NCBI GenBank assembly: GCA_001898425.1
Contig: MKTV01000021.1
Coordinates: forward strand, 81,853-121,398
From: Rhodospirillales bacterium 69-11
Lineage (GTDB): Bacteria > Pseudomonadota > Alphaproteobacteria > Acetobacterales > Acetobacteraceae
Length of the DNA: 39,546 nucleotides
Direction: 5' to 3'
Below are positions 1 through 8,379 of this stretch, one piece after another; the stretch's first letter is position 1; every line of letters starts with the position of its first letter. A program made the translations under genes and the position numbers. A model generated the notes under the pieces. It ran no database searches and had not been told where the DNA came from. It worked only from the letters and a program-made list of their open reading frames with translations.

Positions 1-1
1 G

Positions 2-694
2 GGTGACATCTACCTCCGGCAGCAGAATCCCCCACCCAACGCCATGGTGATTACCGCACTGGGACGGCAATGGATGTGGAAGTTCCAGCATCCCGACGGC
101 CCGTCGGAGATCAACGACCTGCATGTTCCCGCGGGCCGGCCGGTCCGCATCGACATCCGGTCCCAGGACGTCGTGCATTCCCTCTACATCCCGGCGCTGC
201 GGCAGCAGGAGGAAGCGGTGCCGGGGCGTACGACGTCGATGTGGTTCAAGGCGGACACGCCAGGTGCCTATCGATTGTTCTGCTCCGAGTTCTGCGGCGC
301 TGATCACGCGCTGATGGCAGGCACACTCTACGTGCTGTCTCCGGCCGACTATCAGAAATGGCTCAAGACCGCCGGAGGTGGGCAATCCATCGCGAGCACC
401 GGGAAGCGGCTGTTCGAAGCCTATGGATGCAGCGGCTGCCATGGTCCGTCCGGTACGGTCCGTGCCCCCGATCTTGCCGGCCTGTACGGGCGCGTGGTCC
501 CGCTGCAGGACGGCAGCACGGTCGTCGCCAACGACGCCTACATCCACGACAGCATCATGCAGCCGAAGCGTCAGATCGCGGCGGGGTACAAGCCCATCAT
601 GCCGAGTTTCGCCGGCGCGATGTCGGAGTCCGATGTGACCGCGCTCGTCGCCTACATCAAGTCCTTGCGCCACGGAAGGGAACAGTCGCCATGA
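2..694 (+). CDS. coxB: Cytochrome c oxidase subunit II with fused cytochrome c domain (5' partial)
   Basis: Subunit II takes electrons from the cytochrome c pool through the CuA centre and passes them to subunit I; it is anchored in the inner membrane with its domains in the periplasm. The frame is open from base 2, so the N-terminal membrane anchors lie outside the window. Visible are the cupredoxin part with the His of VVHSLYIPAL and the CuA loop CSEFCGADHALM (two Cys, Glu, His, Met), then a C-terminal cytochrome c domain with the heme motif CSGCH and a distal Met in PIMPSFAGAM. The fused heme domain marks a caa3-type enzyme. The stop overlaps the coxA start as ATGA, so the two are translationally coupled. 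The family is certain; only the upstream part is unknown. Confidence 0.95.
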   Translation, partial: GDIYLRQQNPPPNAMVITALGRQWMWKFQHPDGPSEINDLHVPAGRPVRIDIRSQDVVHSLYIPALRQQEEAVPGRTTSMWFKADTPGAYRLFCSEFCGADHALMAGTLYVLSPADYQKWLKTAGGGQSIASTGKRLFEAYGCSGCHGPSGTVRAPDLAGLYGRVVPLQDGSTVVANDAYIHDSIMQPKRQIAAGYKPIMPSFAGAMSESDVTALVAYIKSLRHGREQSP

Positions 695-2334
695 GCGACG
701 CGGCCTTGCGCGATCCCCGGATTCCGGCACCGGTCATCGACCGGCCGGAGGACTACCTCCACGTCGAGCAGACGCTCAGCTCGTGGTTTTTCACGACCGA
801 TCATAAGCGGATCGGAATCCTGTATCTGGTCTCGATCACCGGGTTCTTCGTGATCGGCGCGATCGCCGCCGGGATCGTCAGGCTCGCGCTCGTCGTCCCC
901 GATGGCTCGATCCTGAGCAACGAAGTCTACAACCGGATGTTCACGCTGCATGGCGTGATCATGGTGTGGTTCTTCCTCGTCCCCTCGATCCCCAACACAC
1001 TCGGGAACTTCCTCCTGCCACTGATGATCGGCGCGAAGGACCTGGCGTTCCCCAAGATCAACCTGCTGAGCTGGTATGTCTTCGTCACCGCCTCCCTGTT
1101 CACGCTGTTCGTGCTGCTGTGGGGTGGCGTCGACACCGGCTGGACGTTCTACACGCCGCTCAGCACGCAATACGCGAATGGCTACGTCATCGCGGCGGTG
1201 CTGGGCATCATCGTCGTCGGCTACTCCTCCATCCTGACCGGGCTGAACTTCATCGTCACCGTGCACAAGATGCGCGCGCCAGGCATGACGTGGTTCCGCA
1301 TGCCGCTGTTCGTCTGGTCACTTTACGCGACCAGCCTCATCCTCGTGCTGGCAACGCCCGTCCTGACCATCGCGCTCGTGCTGGTCTTCGTGGATCGCGC
1401 CTTTGGCCTGGGCGTGTTCAACCCGGAGCAGGGCGGGGACCCCGTGCTGTTCCAGCACCTGTTCTGGTTCTACTCGCACCCGGTGGTCTACGTGATGGTG
1501 CTGCCGGGCATGGGCGTCATGAGCGAGCTCGTGACCGCGTACGCCTACAAGAAAATCTTCGGCTACAAGTTCATCGCCTTCTCGAGCCTGGCGATCGCCG
1601 TGATCGGCTTCTTCGTCTGGGGCCACCACATGTTCTACAACGGGATCACGCAGTACTCCGCTCTGACGTTCTCCCTCATGAGCTTCATCGTCGCGGTGCC
1701 ATCGGCGATCAAGGTGTACAACTGGGCGGCCACCATCCATAAGGGTCAGATCCGGCTCGACACGCCGATGCTGTACGCGATGGGGTGGATCGGACTGTTC
1801 GTGATCGGCGGTGTAACCGGCCTGATGCTGGCCTCGACCGCCCTGGATGGGCACGTCCACGACACCTATTTCGTCGTGGCCCACTTCCACTACATCATGG
1901 TCGGCGCAACCGTGGTCGCGTTCCTCGGCGGCATCCACTACTGGTGGCCGAAGATGACCGGGCGGCTCTACTCCGAACCCTGGGGACGCGTATCGGCGCT
2001 GCTGATGTTCATCGGCTTCAACATGACCTTCTTCCCGCAGTACATCCTCGGCTACATGGGAATGCCGCGGCGTTATGCGGTGTACCCCGAATCCTACCAG
2101 GTCCTGAACGTCCTCTCCTCCGCGGGGGCGACGATCCTGGCCGCCGCCTATCTGTTCCCGATGATCTACCTGGTCTGGTCGCTCTGGTACGGCGAGAAGG
2201 CAGGCGACAACCCGTGGCACGCGAAGGGGCTGGAGTGGACCACGACGTCACCCCCGCCGAAACACAACTTCCGCAAGATGCCCATCGTCGATTTCGATCC
2301 CTACGATTATTCCAACGAGCCGCCGGAGGAATAG
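691..2334 (+). CDS. coxA: Cytochrome c oxidase subunit I (A2-type heme-copper oxidase)
   Basis: Catalytic subunit that reduces O2 to water at the heme a3-CuB centre and pumps protons. The chosen start at 691 overlaps the coxB stop and gives 547 residues, the usual length; the frame is open further upstream but that part only shadows coxB. About twelve membrane helices are visible. Key histidines lie in HGVIMVWFF (heme a), YSHPVVY (CuB His and the cross-linked Tyr), WGHHMF (two CuB His) and AHFHYIMVG (heme a3 and heme a). The Glu of the usual HPEVY motif is absent and a Tyr-Ser pair precedes the His, the pattern described for A2-type oxidases such as caa3 enzymes. The next gene starts directly after the stop. 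Confidence 0.97.
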   Translation: MSDAALRDPRIPAPVIDRPEDYLHVEQTLSSWFFTTDHKRIGILYLVSITGFFVIGAIAAGIVRLALVVPDGSILSNEVYNRMFTLHGVIMVWFFLVPSIPNTLGNFLLPLMIGAKDLAFPKINLLSWYVFVTASLFTLFVLLWGGVDTGWTFYTPLSTQYANGYVIAAVLGIIVVGYSSILTGLNFIVTVHKMRAPGMTWFRMPLFVWSLYATSLILVLATPVLTIALVLVFVDRAFGLGVFNPEQGGDPVLFQHLFWFYSHPVVYVMVLPGMGVMSELVTAYAYKKIFGYKFIAFSSLAIAVIGFFVWGHHMFYNGITQYSALTFSLMSFIVAVPSAIKVYNWAATIHKGQIRLDTPMLYAMGWIGLFVIGGVTGLMLASTALDGHVHDTYFVVAHFHYIMVGATVVAFLGGIHYWWPKMTGRLYSEPWGRVSALLMFIGFNMTFFPQYILGYMGMPRRYAVYPESYQVLNVLSSAGATILAAAYLFPMIYLVWSLWYGEKAGDNPWHAKGLEWTTTSPPPKHNFRKMPIVDFDPYDYSNEPPEE

Positions 2335-2982
2335 GTGTCGAGCACGGTCGGGATCGAACTCGAGGAACAATACCACGACGTCGAGCAGCAGCGCGAAGCC
2401 GCGAAGCTTGGGATGTGGACGTTCCTGCTCACCGAACTGCTGCTGTTCTCGGGATTGTTCGTCACCGCGCTGGTGCTCCGCGTGATGCACCCGGACTCCG
2501 TGACGGCCGTCGCGTTGCACCTGAAGTTCTGGATCGGTGCCACCAACACCGCGATCCTGATCGTGTCGAGCTTCATCATGAGCGTTGCGATCGAACTCTC
2601 GCGACTCGGGCGCCAGCGCCCGATGGCCTGGTGCATGCTCGGCACCGCCGCCTTCGGTGTCTTGTTCCTGATGCTGAAAGGCTACGAGTATTACCGCGAC
2701 TACGTCGAGCACATGACGCCCTTCCTGAGCTTCCGGCGCTACGAGCTGGTGGGTGACCCGGCCTCACGCCTGTTCACCAACCTGTACTTTATCACCACGG
2801 GCCTGCATGCGGTGCACCTGATCATCGGGATCACCCTGATGCTGGTCATGGCATGGCTCGCGAGCCGGGAAGGGTTCCTGCAGAAGCACCAGAACCGGAT
2901 CGAGATCACCGGGCTCTACTGGCATTTCATCGACCTGATCTGGATGATCGTCTTCCCCACGCTGTACCTCCTGAACCGGTAG
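2335..2982 (+). CDS. coxC: Cytochrome c oxidase subunit III
   Basis: Third core subunit of the aa3/caa3 oxidase, a membrane protein that stabilises subunit I and its proton uptake path. The 215-residue product has a short polar N-terminus and about five hydrophobic helices, as in the short bacterial form that lacks the first two helices. Family stretches include GMWTFLLTELLLFSG near residue 30, GLHAVHLIIG in the middle and YWHFIDLIWMIVFPTLYL at the C-terminus. The start is a GTG immediately after the coxA stop codon, so translation is probably coupled. The subunit IV gene follows four bases downstream. Identification is firm. Confidence 0.95.
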   Translation: MSSTVGIELEEQYHDVEQQREAAKLGMWTFLLTELLLFSGLFVTALVLRVMHPDSVTAVALHLKFWIGATNTAILIVSSFIMSVAIELSRLGRQRPMAWCMLGTAAFGVLFLMLKGYEYYRDYVEHMTPFLSFRRYELVGDPASRLFTNLYFITTGLHAVHLIIGITLMLVMAWLASREGFLQKHQNRIEITGLYWHFIDLIWMIVFPTLYLLNR

Positions 2983-2986
2983 CGGC

Positions 2987-3265
2987 ATGTCCCCCGAACT
3001 CAGACAGCACCTTCGCACGCCAGTCCTTACGCTCTTCGCGCTGCTCGCTCTGCTCGGCGTCAACGTGCTGCTGGGCATCTTCTTCATCGGCGGCCATGCC
3101 TGGATTGCGGAGGGCTTCGTCGCCGCAACGATGGTGGCGATCGTGATCATGTTCGCGATGGAGGCGGTGAAGGACGCTCCGATCACCCGCCTCTTTGCGG
3201 CCATCGGTTTCGTCTGGGTGCTGATCCTGTTCGGACTGACAATGGTGGACTACGTGACGCGATGA
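2987..3265 (+). CDS. Cytochrome c oxidase subunit IV-like small membrane protein
   Basis: The 92-residue product has three predicted membrane helices (about residues 13-33, 40-58 and 68-87) and matches the size and layout of prokaryotic oxidase subunit IV (COX4_pro/CyoD type), an accessory subunit thought to help assembly or CuB stability. It sits between coxC and ctaG in the usual place for this subunit. It starts four bases after coxC, and its stop overlaps the ctaG start as ATGA. Similarity inside this family is weak, so the call rests on size, topology and position. A coxD or ctaF symbol would be reasonable but is not proven. Confidence 0.8.
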   Translation: MSPELRQHLRTPVLTLFALLALLGVNVLLGIFFIGGHAWIAEGFVAATMVAIVIMFAMEAVKDAPITRLFAAIGFVWVLILFGLTMVDYVTR

Positions 3266-4224
3266 AGCCGGCATCGGTCATGTCCGTCGGCGTCGTCACG
3301 CCCGCCGCACGAGCGCACGGGAGCCTCCGGCCTTTCTCCATTCCGTTCGGCGAGATCGTCGTGATCGCGGCCGCCGGGTCGCTCGCCTGGATCGTGGATG
3401 AACATCCACTGTCGTTGTTGCCCGTCGCGCCGTGGCACTTCTCCTGGGTGTCATTCATCGGAGTCGGGTTCGGCCTTCTCTGGTTCTGCCGAGGCCTTCG
3501 ACGGACACCTGCCGCGACGCGGCCGACGATCGCGCGCCGCGTGTGTTTCCTCGGCGGATTGGCGCTGATCTACGTGGTGGTGCTGACGGAGTTCGAGTAC
3601 TTCACCCAGCACATGTTCTTCCTCAACCGGGTCCAGCACGCCGTGCTGCACCATCTTGGTCCGTTTCTCATCGCGCTGAGTTGGCCAGTAGACACCATGG
3701 CGCGCGGCGTGCCGGCACCGGTGCTCCGCTGCTGCAGAATGCCGCTCGTCCGCAGAGCGGTTGGGATTGCACGGCAACCCGTGGTGGCGTTCCTGCTTTT
3801 CGAAGGGTTGCTCGCATTCTGGCTGATACCCGCGGTCGCGTATCGCGCGATGCTCGACTGGCCGCTCTACGAGATCATGAATGCCAGCATGGTCGTGGAC
3901 GGATTTCTGTTCTGGTTCCTCGTGCTGGATCCGCGCCCCGCTCCGCCTGCGCCGATCGGGTTTTTCCCGCGTCTGATGCTGGCGTTCCTCGTGATCTTCC
4001 CCCAGATCGGGATCGGCACGGCGATCGGCCTCGTCCAGCATGACCTCTATCCGGCCTTCGCCCTGTGCGGGCGCGTGTTCCAGTCGATCGGACCACTCGC
4101 GGATCAGGAGATCGGAGGACTGGTCATCTGGGTGCCCACCGGAATGATGAGCGCCCTGGCGTCGCTCGTGATCATGCGCCGGATGTTCATCCATGAGGAT
4201 CACATGAAACGATCGCTGGCTTGA
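3262..4224 (+). CDS. ctaG: Cytochrome c oxidase assembly protein, caa3_CtaG family
   Basis: Membrane protein of the caa3-type CtaG family, which in Bacillus is needed for an active caa3 oxidase. It differs from the copper chaperone CtaG/Cox11 of other alphaproteobacteria despite the shared name. The 320 residues form about seven hydrophobic helices. The His-rich segment around residues 113-130 (FTQHMFFLNRVQHAVLHH) is the family hallmark and probably binds metal; PPLLALG-type sequence is represented by GPFLIALSWP. The start overlaps the preceding stop by four bases, and the end overlaps the region of the next gene. The position at the end of the cox genes supports a role in assembling this oxidase. 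Confidence 0.85.
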   Translation: MKPASVMSVGVVTPAARAHGSLRPFSIPFGEIVVIAAAGSLAWIVDEHPLSLLPVAPWHFSWVSFIGVGFGLLWFCRGLRRTPAATRPTIARRVCFLGGLALIYVVVLTEFEYFTQHMFFLNRVQHAVLHHLGPFLIALSWPVDTMARGVPAPVLRCCRMPLVRRAVGIARQPVVAFLLFEGLLAFWLIPAVAYRAMLDWPLYEIMNASMVVDGFLFWFLVLDPRPAPPAPIGFFPRLMLAFLVIFPQIGIGTAIGLVQHDLYPAFALCGRVFQSIGPLADQEIGGLVIWVPTGMMSALASLVIMRRMFIHEDHMKRSLA

Positions 4225-4232
4225 GGCCATCC

Positions 4233-5423
4233 ATGCTGCGTCACATGCCCCTACTTGCCGCCATCCTGATCATCGGGGCGCCGATGACCGGCCAGGCGAA
4301 GATCCCCAAGGACACGGTCAAGATCGGGATCCTTCAAGAGATGCCGCGGCCCTATGCGGATCGCACCGGCCGCGGCGCCCTGGTCGCGGCGCAGCTGGCC
4401 GCCAGCGACTTCGAGACCGAGCATATGAGGGGAGAGGCGGAGATCCTGCCGGGCAAGGCGCGAACATCCGCGACGGGAGATCTGGACGAGGTCAAGACGT
4501 GGCTCGAGAAGGAGGATGTCGCTGCCGTGATCTCCTCGGCCTCCGCCGATGAGAACGGGCGCCTGGCAAAACTTCTGCAATCCCACAATAGGACCCTATT
4601 GATCGCCGGCAGCGCGGAGGAGCGAAGCAGCGAGCCCTGCGGACCGAACGTCGTGGTCTGGGGCGCAGGTAGCCGGTCACGGGCCAATGCGTTGGCGCAT
4701 GCCCTGGTGCCGGACGGGGGGAAGCGATGGTTCCTCGTCGCGGAGCAGACGCCGGCGGGCGTCGCCAGCGCAGCGGCGCTGGAGGAGGCGGTCGATGCCG
4801 CGGGGGGCAAGATCGTCGGTCGGACGGATCCCGTGCCCGGAGGTGTCGAACTGCAGGGGGATATGAAGCCGATCGAGCAGGCAGGGGCGCAGGTCGTCGC
4901 CCTGTCCATCCTGGGACCGGATCTCGCCGGAGCGCTGCGCGACGCGCAACTCGGTGGGCTTACGCACCGCGCGGTGCTCGCGTCTCCGTTCGCGACGGTT
5001 CAGGATGTCGATCAGGCTGGTGCGGCAGCGGCTGAAGGCTTGGTGGTGGCCGCGCCCTTCTATTGGGACGCCAACGCACGAACGCGGCGCTTTGCGAAGC
5101 GCTGGGATGAGAACCGCGATGCCACGCATGTCAGCGAGAATGCCGCCTATGTCTATGCAGCGGCGCTGAGTTTCATGCACGCTGCCCGCAGCGTCGACGA
5201 CATCGCAGCGGATAAGGTGATCGGGGCGCTCCGCCATGCTCCGATCGACGATACGCTCTTCGGCCAGGTGCATGTGACGGAGAACGGGCGCGTCCGCTAC
5301 GACATCGGGGTCTATCGCGTGAAGGCGCCCAGCGACATCCAGAAGCAATGGGCCTATCTGAGCAAGATCAAGAGCGTTCCTGCCGACGCGGCGTTCGACG
5401 CAAAGGACTGCGCCGAACGGTAA
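4233..5423 (+). CDS. Periplasmic ABC-type substrate-binding protein (Peripla_BP_6, branched-chain amino acid type)
   Basis: A 396-residue secreted protein with a signal peptide ending near GQA-K (residues 1-23) and a two-lobed type I periplasmic-binding fold. The mature start KIGILQEMPRPYADRTG, the middle AQVVALSILGPDLAGAL and the late FYWDANARTRRFAKRW are typical of LivJ/amide-type binding proteins. The ATG at 4233 has a GAGG six bases upstream; a TTG at 4221 overlapping the ctaG stop is a weaker option. Two Cys (in SEPCGP and the C-terminal DCAER) may form a disulfide. No ABC permease or ATPase lies nearby; the gene is attached to the oxidase operon instead. Orphan members of this family occur beside respiratory operons, but the ligand is unknown. 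Confidence 0.85.
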   Translation: MLRHMPLLAAILIIGAPMTGQAKIPKDTVKIGILQEMPRPYADRTGRGALVAAQLAASDFETEHMRGEAEILPGKARTSATGDLDEVKTWLEKEDVAAVISSASADENGRLAKLLQSHNRTLLIAGSAEERSSEPCGPNVVVWGAGSRSRANALAHALVPDGGKRWFLVAEQTPAGVASAAALEEAVDAAGGKIVGRTDPVPGGVELQGDMKPIEQAGAQVVALSILGPDLAGALRDAQLGGLTHRAVLASPFATVQDVDQAGAAAAEGLVVAAPFYWDANARTRRFAKRWDENRDATHVSENAAYVYAAALSFMHAARSVDDIAADKVIGALRHAPIDDTLFGQVHVTENGRVRYDIGVYRVKAPSDIQKQWAYLSKIKSVPADAAFDAKDCAER

Positions 5424-5469
5424 CGCGTCGGACGGTTTGGTCGGAAGCGGCGCTCAGTCGCAGGTGGGA

Positions 5470-5784
5470 TTAAGGCGCGCTCAGATTGTCGCAGGCCGTC
5501 CACCATTGGTCGGTCGTCACGGCATCCCGCAGCGCGTTCAGCACCCCCTTCGTGTCCTGCTGCATGTTCACCTGACAGATCGGGCCAGCAGGTGAGTCGA
5601 CGCGCGTCACGGTGACCGTGCGGCAACCATCCGGCATCAAGTTGCCATGGCTCTGGACGATCTGCGCGGCCTTGTCCCGCGTGGGGCAGATCTTCACCTG
5701 CTTGGTGCCCTCGGCAGACGCCGTCCCCGACACCAGCGCGACGGCGAGCGCCACCCCGGCGAGCTTGTACAATCGTGCAATCAT
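5470..5784 (-). CDS. Small secreted protein with four cysteines, function unknown
   Basis: A 104-residue protein. The start at 5784 is chosen because GGGAGG precedes it and because it opens directly into a signal peptide (residues 1-24, cleavage after TASA). An upstream extension of the frame to 5922 lacks these marks. The mature part is about 80 residues with Cys at 33, 54, 70 and 98, enough for two disulfides, and a C-terminal Trp pair (94-95). No heme or known metal motif is seen, and I do not recognise a family. It converges with the binding-protein gene on the other strand and is 290 bases from the nearest upstream gene, so it is probably transcribed alone. Confidence 0.65.
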   Translation of the reverse strand: MIARLYKLAGVALAVALVSGTASAEGTKQVKICPTRDKAAQIVQSHGNLMPDGCRTVTVTRVDSPAGPICQVNMQQDTKGVLNALRDAVTTDQWWTACDNLSAP

Positions 5785-6074
5785 GGGTGCCTCCCTCGTT
5801 CCACGACGAAGACTCGGCAGCGCGACGATGGTTCCAGCGTCCACTGCAAATCCGCCGGTCAGGGTCGTTGCACGGGCCACGGAAGGACGCAGGCTTCCAT
5901 CCTCTGGCTGCGCCGAGCGCAAAACTCACAACGATCACCCCAGGAGATCAACTCGGACCTGGATCGCGATCATACGAAGCCAGGCGGATCGGGGATGATC
6001 CACCTGGCCGCGCGTGTCGCGATCTGCAGCGATGCCGGCGCGCCGCGAGGATGCCCCGTCGGCGTGAGCCGCCG

Positions 6075-7742
6075 TCAGGCCGGCGTCGTGCGGCGCGTCA
6101 GCTCGCCCCGCCGCGCCATCTCGGCGATCCGGTCACCGGTGCGGCAAGCGATCGCCTGGATCGTCAGTGACGGATTGACGCCGCCGACGGTGGGGAACAC
6201 GGACCCGTCGCAGACCCACAGGTTCGGGATGTCCCACGACCGGCAATCGGCATTCACGACGCTGGTGCGCGGGTCGTCGCCCATCTTCGCGGTGCCGCCC
6301 AGATGGGCCGTGTCGGACTCGACGAACAGATCGCGCGCGCCCCCCACCTCCATCTGCTGCGACATGAAACGGACCGCATGCTCATACAGGCGCTTGTCGT
6401 TCTCGCCGTAGGAGAACGTGATGCGCGGGATGGGGATGCCGTATGCATCCTTCTCGTCGGTCAGCGTGACCTGGTTCTTCTCCTGGGGCAGAACCTCGCC
6501 GACGATCTTCAGCCCGACCTGATGATTGTACTTCTCCATCTCTCGCACCAGCTTCTCGCCCCACAATCCGCGGGAACTGGTGAGCGACCCGGCCCAGGCC
6601 GTCGGCAAGGGACCCTGGCTCATATACGCATAGCCCCCGAAGAAATCCTTGCCCGTGTCGGTGTAGTTCCAATGCTCCGTGATCGAGAGCGACGGCGGCG
6701 CCTTGTACCAGCGGATCTCCTGGTCGACGAGGCCGTAGACGCCGTGGTTGGACTGCGGCATCAGGTTCTTGCCGACGAGCCCGGAGCTGTTGGCGAGTCC
6801 GTCGGGAAACTGCGCGCAGGCGGAGTTCAACAGCAACCGGGGCGTCTCCACCGCATAGCCTGCGACCACCACGTTCTTGGCCTTCTGGAAACGCCAACGA
6901 CCATCGCGATAGTAGTGTACGCCGGTGGCGAGCCCGCGCGATCCCATCTCGATGCGGCTGACCATGGCAAGGTCGCGGATCTCGGCGTTGGCATCCAGCG
7001 CACGTGGCAGCCAGGTGTTCAGCACGCTCTGCTTGGCGTTGGTCGAGCAGCCGATGACGCAGAAGCCGCGATAGACGCAAGGGGGCGCGAGACCGCGCGG
7101 CGCCGACAGCGTCGCGATCGGTGTCGAGGACCAGCCGATCCCCATCTTCTCCGCACTGCTCGCCAGGAACTCGCCGGCGGCGCTCATGGGATGCGGACGC
7201 CGCGGATAGCGCGGCCGGTGCGGACCCCACGGGTACGACACGGGCCCGGAGATCGCCAGCGCCTGCTCGACCTCCGTGTAGTAGTGCCACATCTCGCGCC
7301 AGTCGATCGGCCAATCCACCGCATAGCCCAGCTTGGTTCGCGCCTTGAACCACTCCGGACGGAATCGCAGCGACACCATGGCGAAGTGCACCGTGCTGCC
7401 GCCGACCGACTTCCCGCTGTTGTTGCCGCCCATGTCGATCGGGTTGTCTCCGTCGACAATGCGCTCGTCACGCCAGTAGAGCTTCTGCTGCTCCGCCTCG
7501 TCGGACGCGAAATCCTCGAGCGGCCGCCAATATGGTCCCGCGTCCATCGCCACTACGCTGAACCCGTGCTCGGCCAGCTTGCACGCAAGCGTGCCGCCGC
7601 CAGCGCCGGTCCCGACGATGACGAAATCCACTTCCTCCGAGTCGGGGTATTGCCGCATCGGCACCCAGGCGCCGCGGCGGAAGACGTCGGGTGCCTGGCC
7701 TGAGACGGCGCGCGGAGCCGTCATTCCATCGTCAGTCGCCAT
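6075..7742 (-). CDS. GMC-family FAD oxidoreductase, gluconate 2-dehydrogenase flavoprotein-like
   Basis: A 555-residue flavoprotein of the glucose-methanol-choline family, likely oxidising an alcohol, sugar or sugar acid. The FAD-binding VGTGAGGG is at residues 43-50, followed by a Glu/Asp-type strand end (MDAG). The C-terminal part holds the catalytic His (HLGG, about residue 480) and the second catalytic Asn in GGVNPSLT (about 523). The sequence around GTAKMGDDP is typical of gluconate/sorbitol-dehydrogenase-type GMC subunits. The start at 7742 overlaps the upstream subunit 3-like gene by 11 bases, which links the two as subunits. There is no Tat or Sec signal before the FAD motif. It is the last gene of a five-gene operon. 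The substrate cannot be read from sequence. Confidence 0.85.
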   Translation of the reverse strand: MATDDGMTAPRAVSGQAPDVFRRGAWVPMRQYPDSEEVDFVIVGTGAGGGTLACKLAEHGFSVVAMDAGPYWRPLEDFASDEAEQQKLYWRDERIVDGDNPIDMGGNNSGKSVGGSTVHFAMVSLRFRPEWFKARTKLGYAVDWPIDWREMWHYYTEVEQALAISGPVSYPWGPHRPRYPRRPHPMSAAGEFLASSAEKMGIGWSSTPIATLSAPRGLAPPCVYRGFCVIGCSTNAKQSVLNTWLPRALDANAEIRDLAMVSRIEMGSRGLATGVHYYRDGRWRFQKAKNVVVAGYAVETPRLLLNSACAQFPDGLANSSGLVGKNLMPQSNHGVYGLVDQEIRWYKAPPSLSITEHWNYTDTGKDFFGGYAYMSQGPLPTAWAGSLTSSRGLWGEKLVREMEKYNHQVGLKIVGEVLPQEKNQVTLTDEKDAYGIPIPRITFSYGENDKRLYEHAVRFMSQQMEVGGARDLFVESDTAHLGGTAKMGDDPRTSVVNADCRSWDIPNLWVCDGSVFPTVGGVNPSLTIQAIACRTGDRIAEMARRGELTRRTTPA

Positions 7743-8379
7743 GGTGCACCGCCCCCTGCTTTTCTTCCGCCTCCCACGGATCGCGGCGATTGGCCTCGAT
7801 CCGGACATAACCACGCGGGGACGCCGGCCCGCCAAACCCGATTTCGTTCCAGGCCGTCGGATGCGCGTAGTAGGAGACGGTGATATCGTGCAGCACGCGG
7901 TGCTTGAAGAACCCCTGTGCCGGCAGGTCGCCCCATGCCGAACTGCGGACGTCACCCTGCTGCAGGAGTTCCAGCACCGTGTCCTGCCGACCCGCGGGCA
8001 GGTCCGTGAACTCCGCGCCGAAACGCACCTTCGCTTCGTCGTTCAGCGCATCCAGTCCGCGTTGCCACGCCTCCCGCAGCGGCGGCATCTCGGCGCGGCG
8101 ATACCCGACCGATTCCGTCTGCTCCAGCATCCGGTCCACAAGCCCGGCGACCGCAATCTTGTTCATCCGGTCGGTCGGTTGCGGCACGATACGGTCGCAC
8201 ACCGCCTTCAGGATCCGGAAGCGTTCGGCGCTGAGGAAGCGCGGCTCGTCCCGGACTTGAAGGCGCTGTCCGACCGCGGCGCGTGTCGGATCGTTCCATG
8301 ATGGCGTGTTCCACTTCGCCAGCACGTCGTAATCGGGGTAGCGCGCGCTGGTGTCCGCGTGCGGATGATCCTTACTCAC
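7732..8379 (-). CDS. Gluconate 2-dehydrogenase subunit 3 family protein
   Basis: A 215-residue protein of the small-subunit family that partners GMC flavoproteins in gluconate, fructose and sorbitol dehydrogenases. The segment RFLSAERFRILKAVCDRIVPQ (split at its centre, about residues 48-68) is the family signature, followed by helices around LVDRMLEQTE and the C-terminal YYAHPTAWNEIGFGGP, which is also typical. Most studied members carry a Tat signal that also exports the flavoprotein; here the N-terminus is polar (MSKDHPHADTSARYPDYD) with no twin arginine or hydrophobic stretch. The gene overlaps the upstream membrane-protein gene by 8 bases and the downstream GMC gene by 11, so all three are coupled. 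The family call is good; the cellular side is uncertain. Confidence 0.8.
   Translation of the reverse strand: MSKDHPHADTSARYPDYDVLAKWNTPSWNDPTRAAVGQRLQVRDEPRFLSAERFRILKAVCDRIVPQPTDRMNKIAVAGLVDRMLEQTESVGYRRAEMPPLREAWQRGLDALNDEAKVRFGAEFTDLPAGRQDTVLELLQQGDVRSSAWGDLPAQGFFKHRVLHDITVSYYAHPTAWNEIGFGGPASPRGYVRIEANRRDPWEAEEKQGAVHHGD

Noticed and set aside
358-690. Upstream extension of coxA
   Set aside because: It lies within the coxB cytochrome c domain; the ATG at 691 overlapping the coxB stop gives the standard subunit I N-terminus.
5785-6074. Possible additional small gene in the 290-base gap
   Set aside because: Frames there have no start with a ribosome binding site and no signal or domain; I see nothing definite in this stretch.
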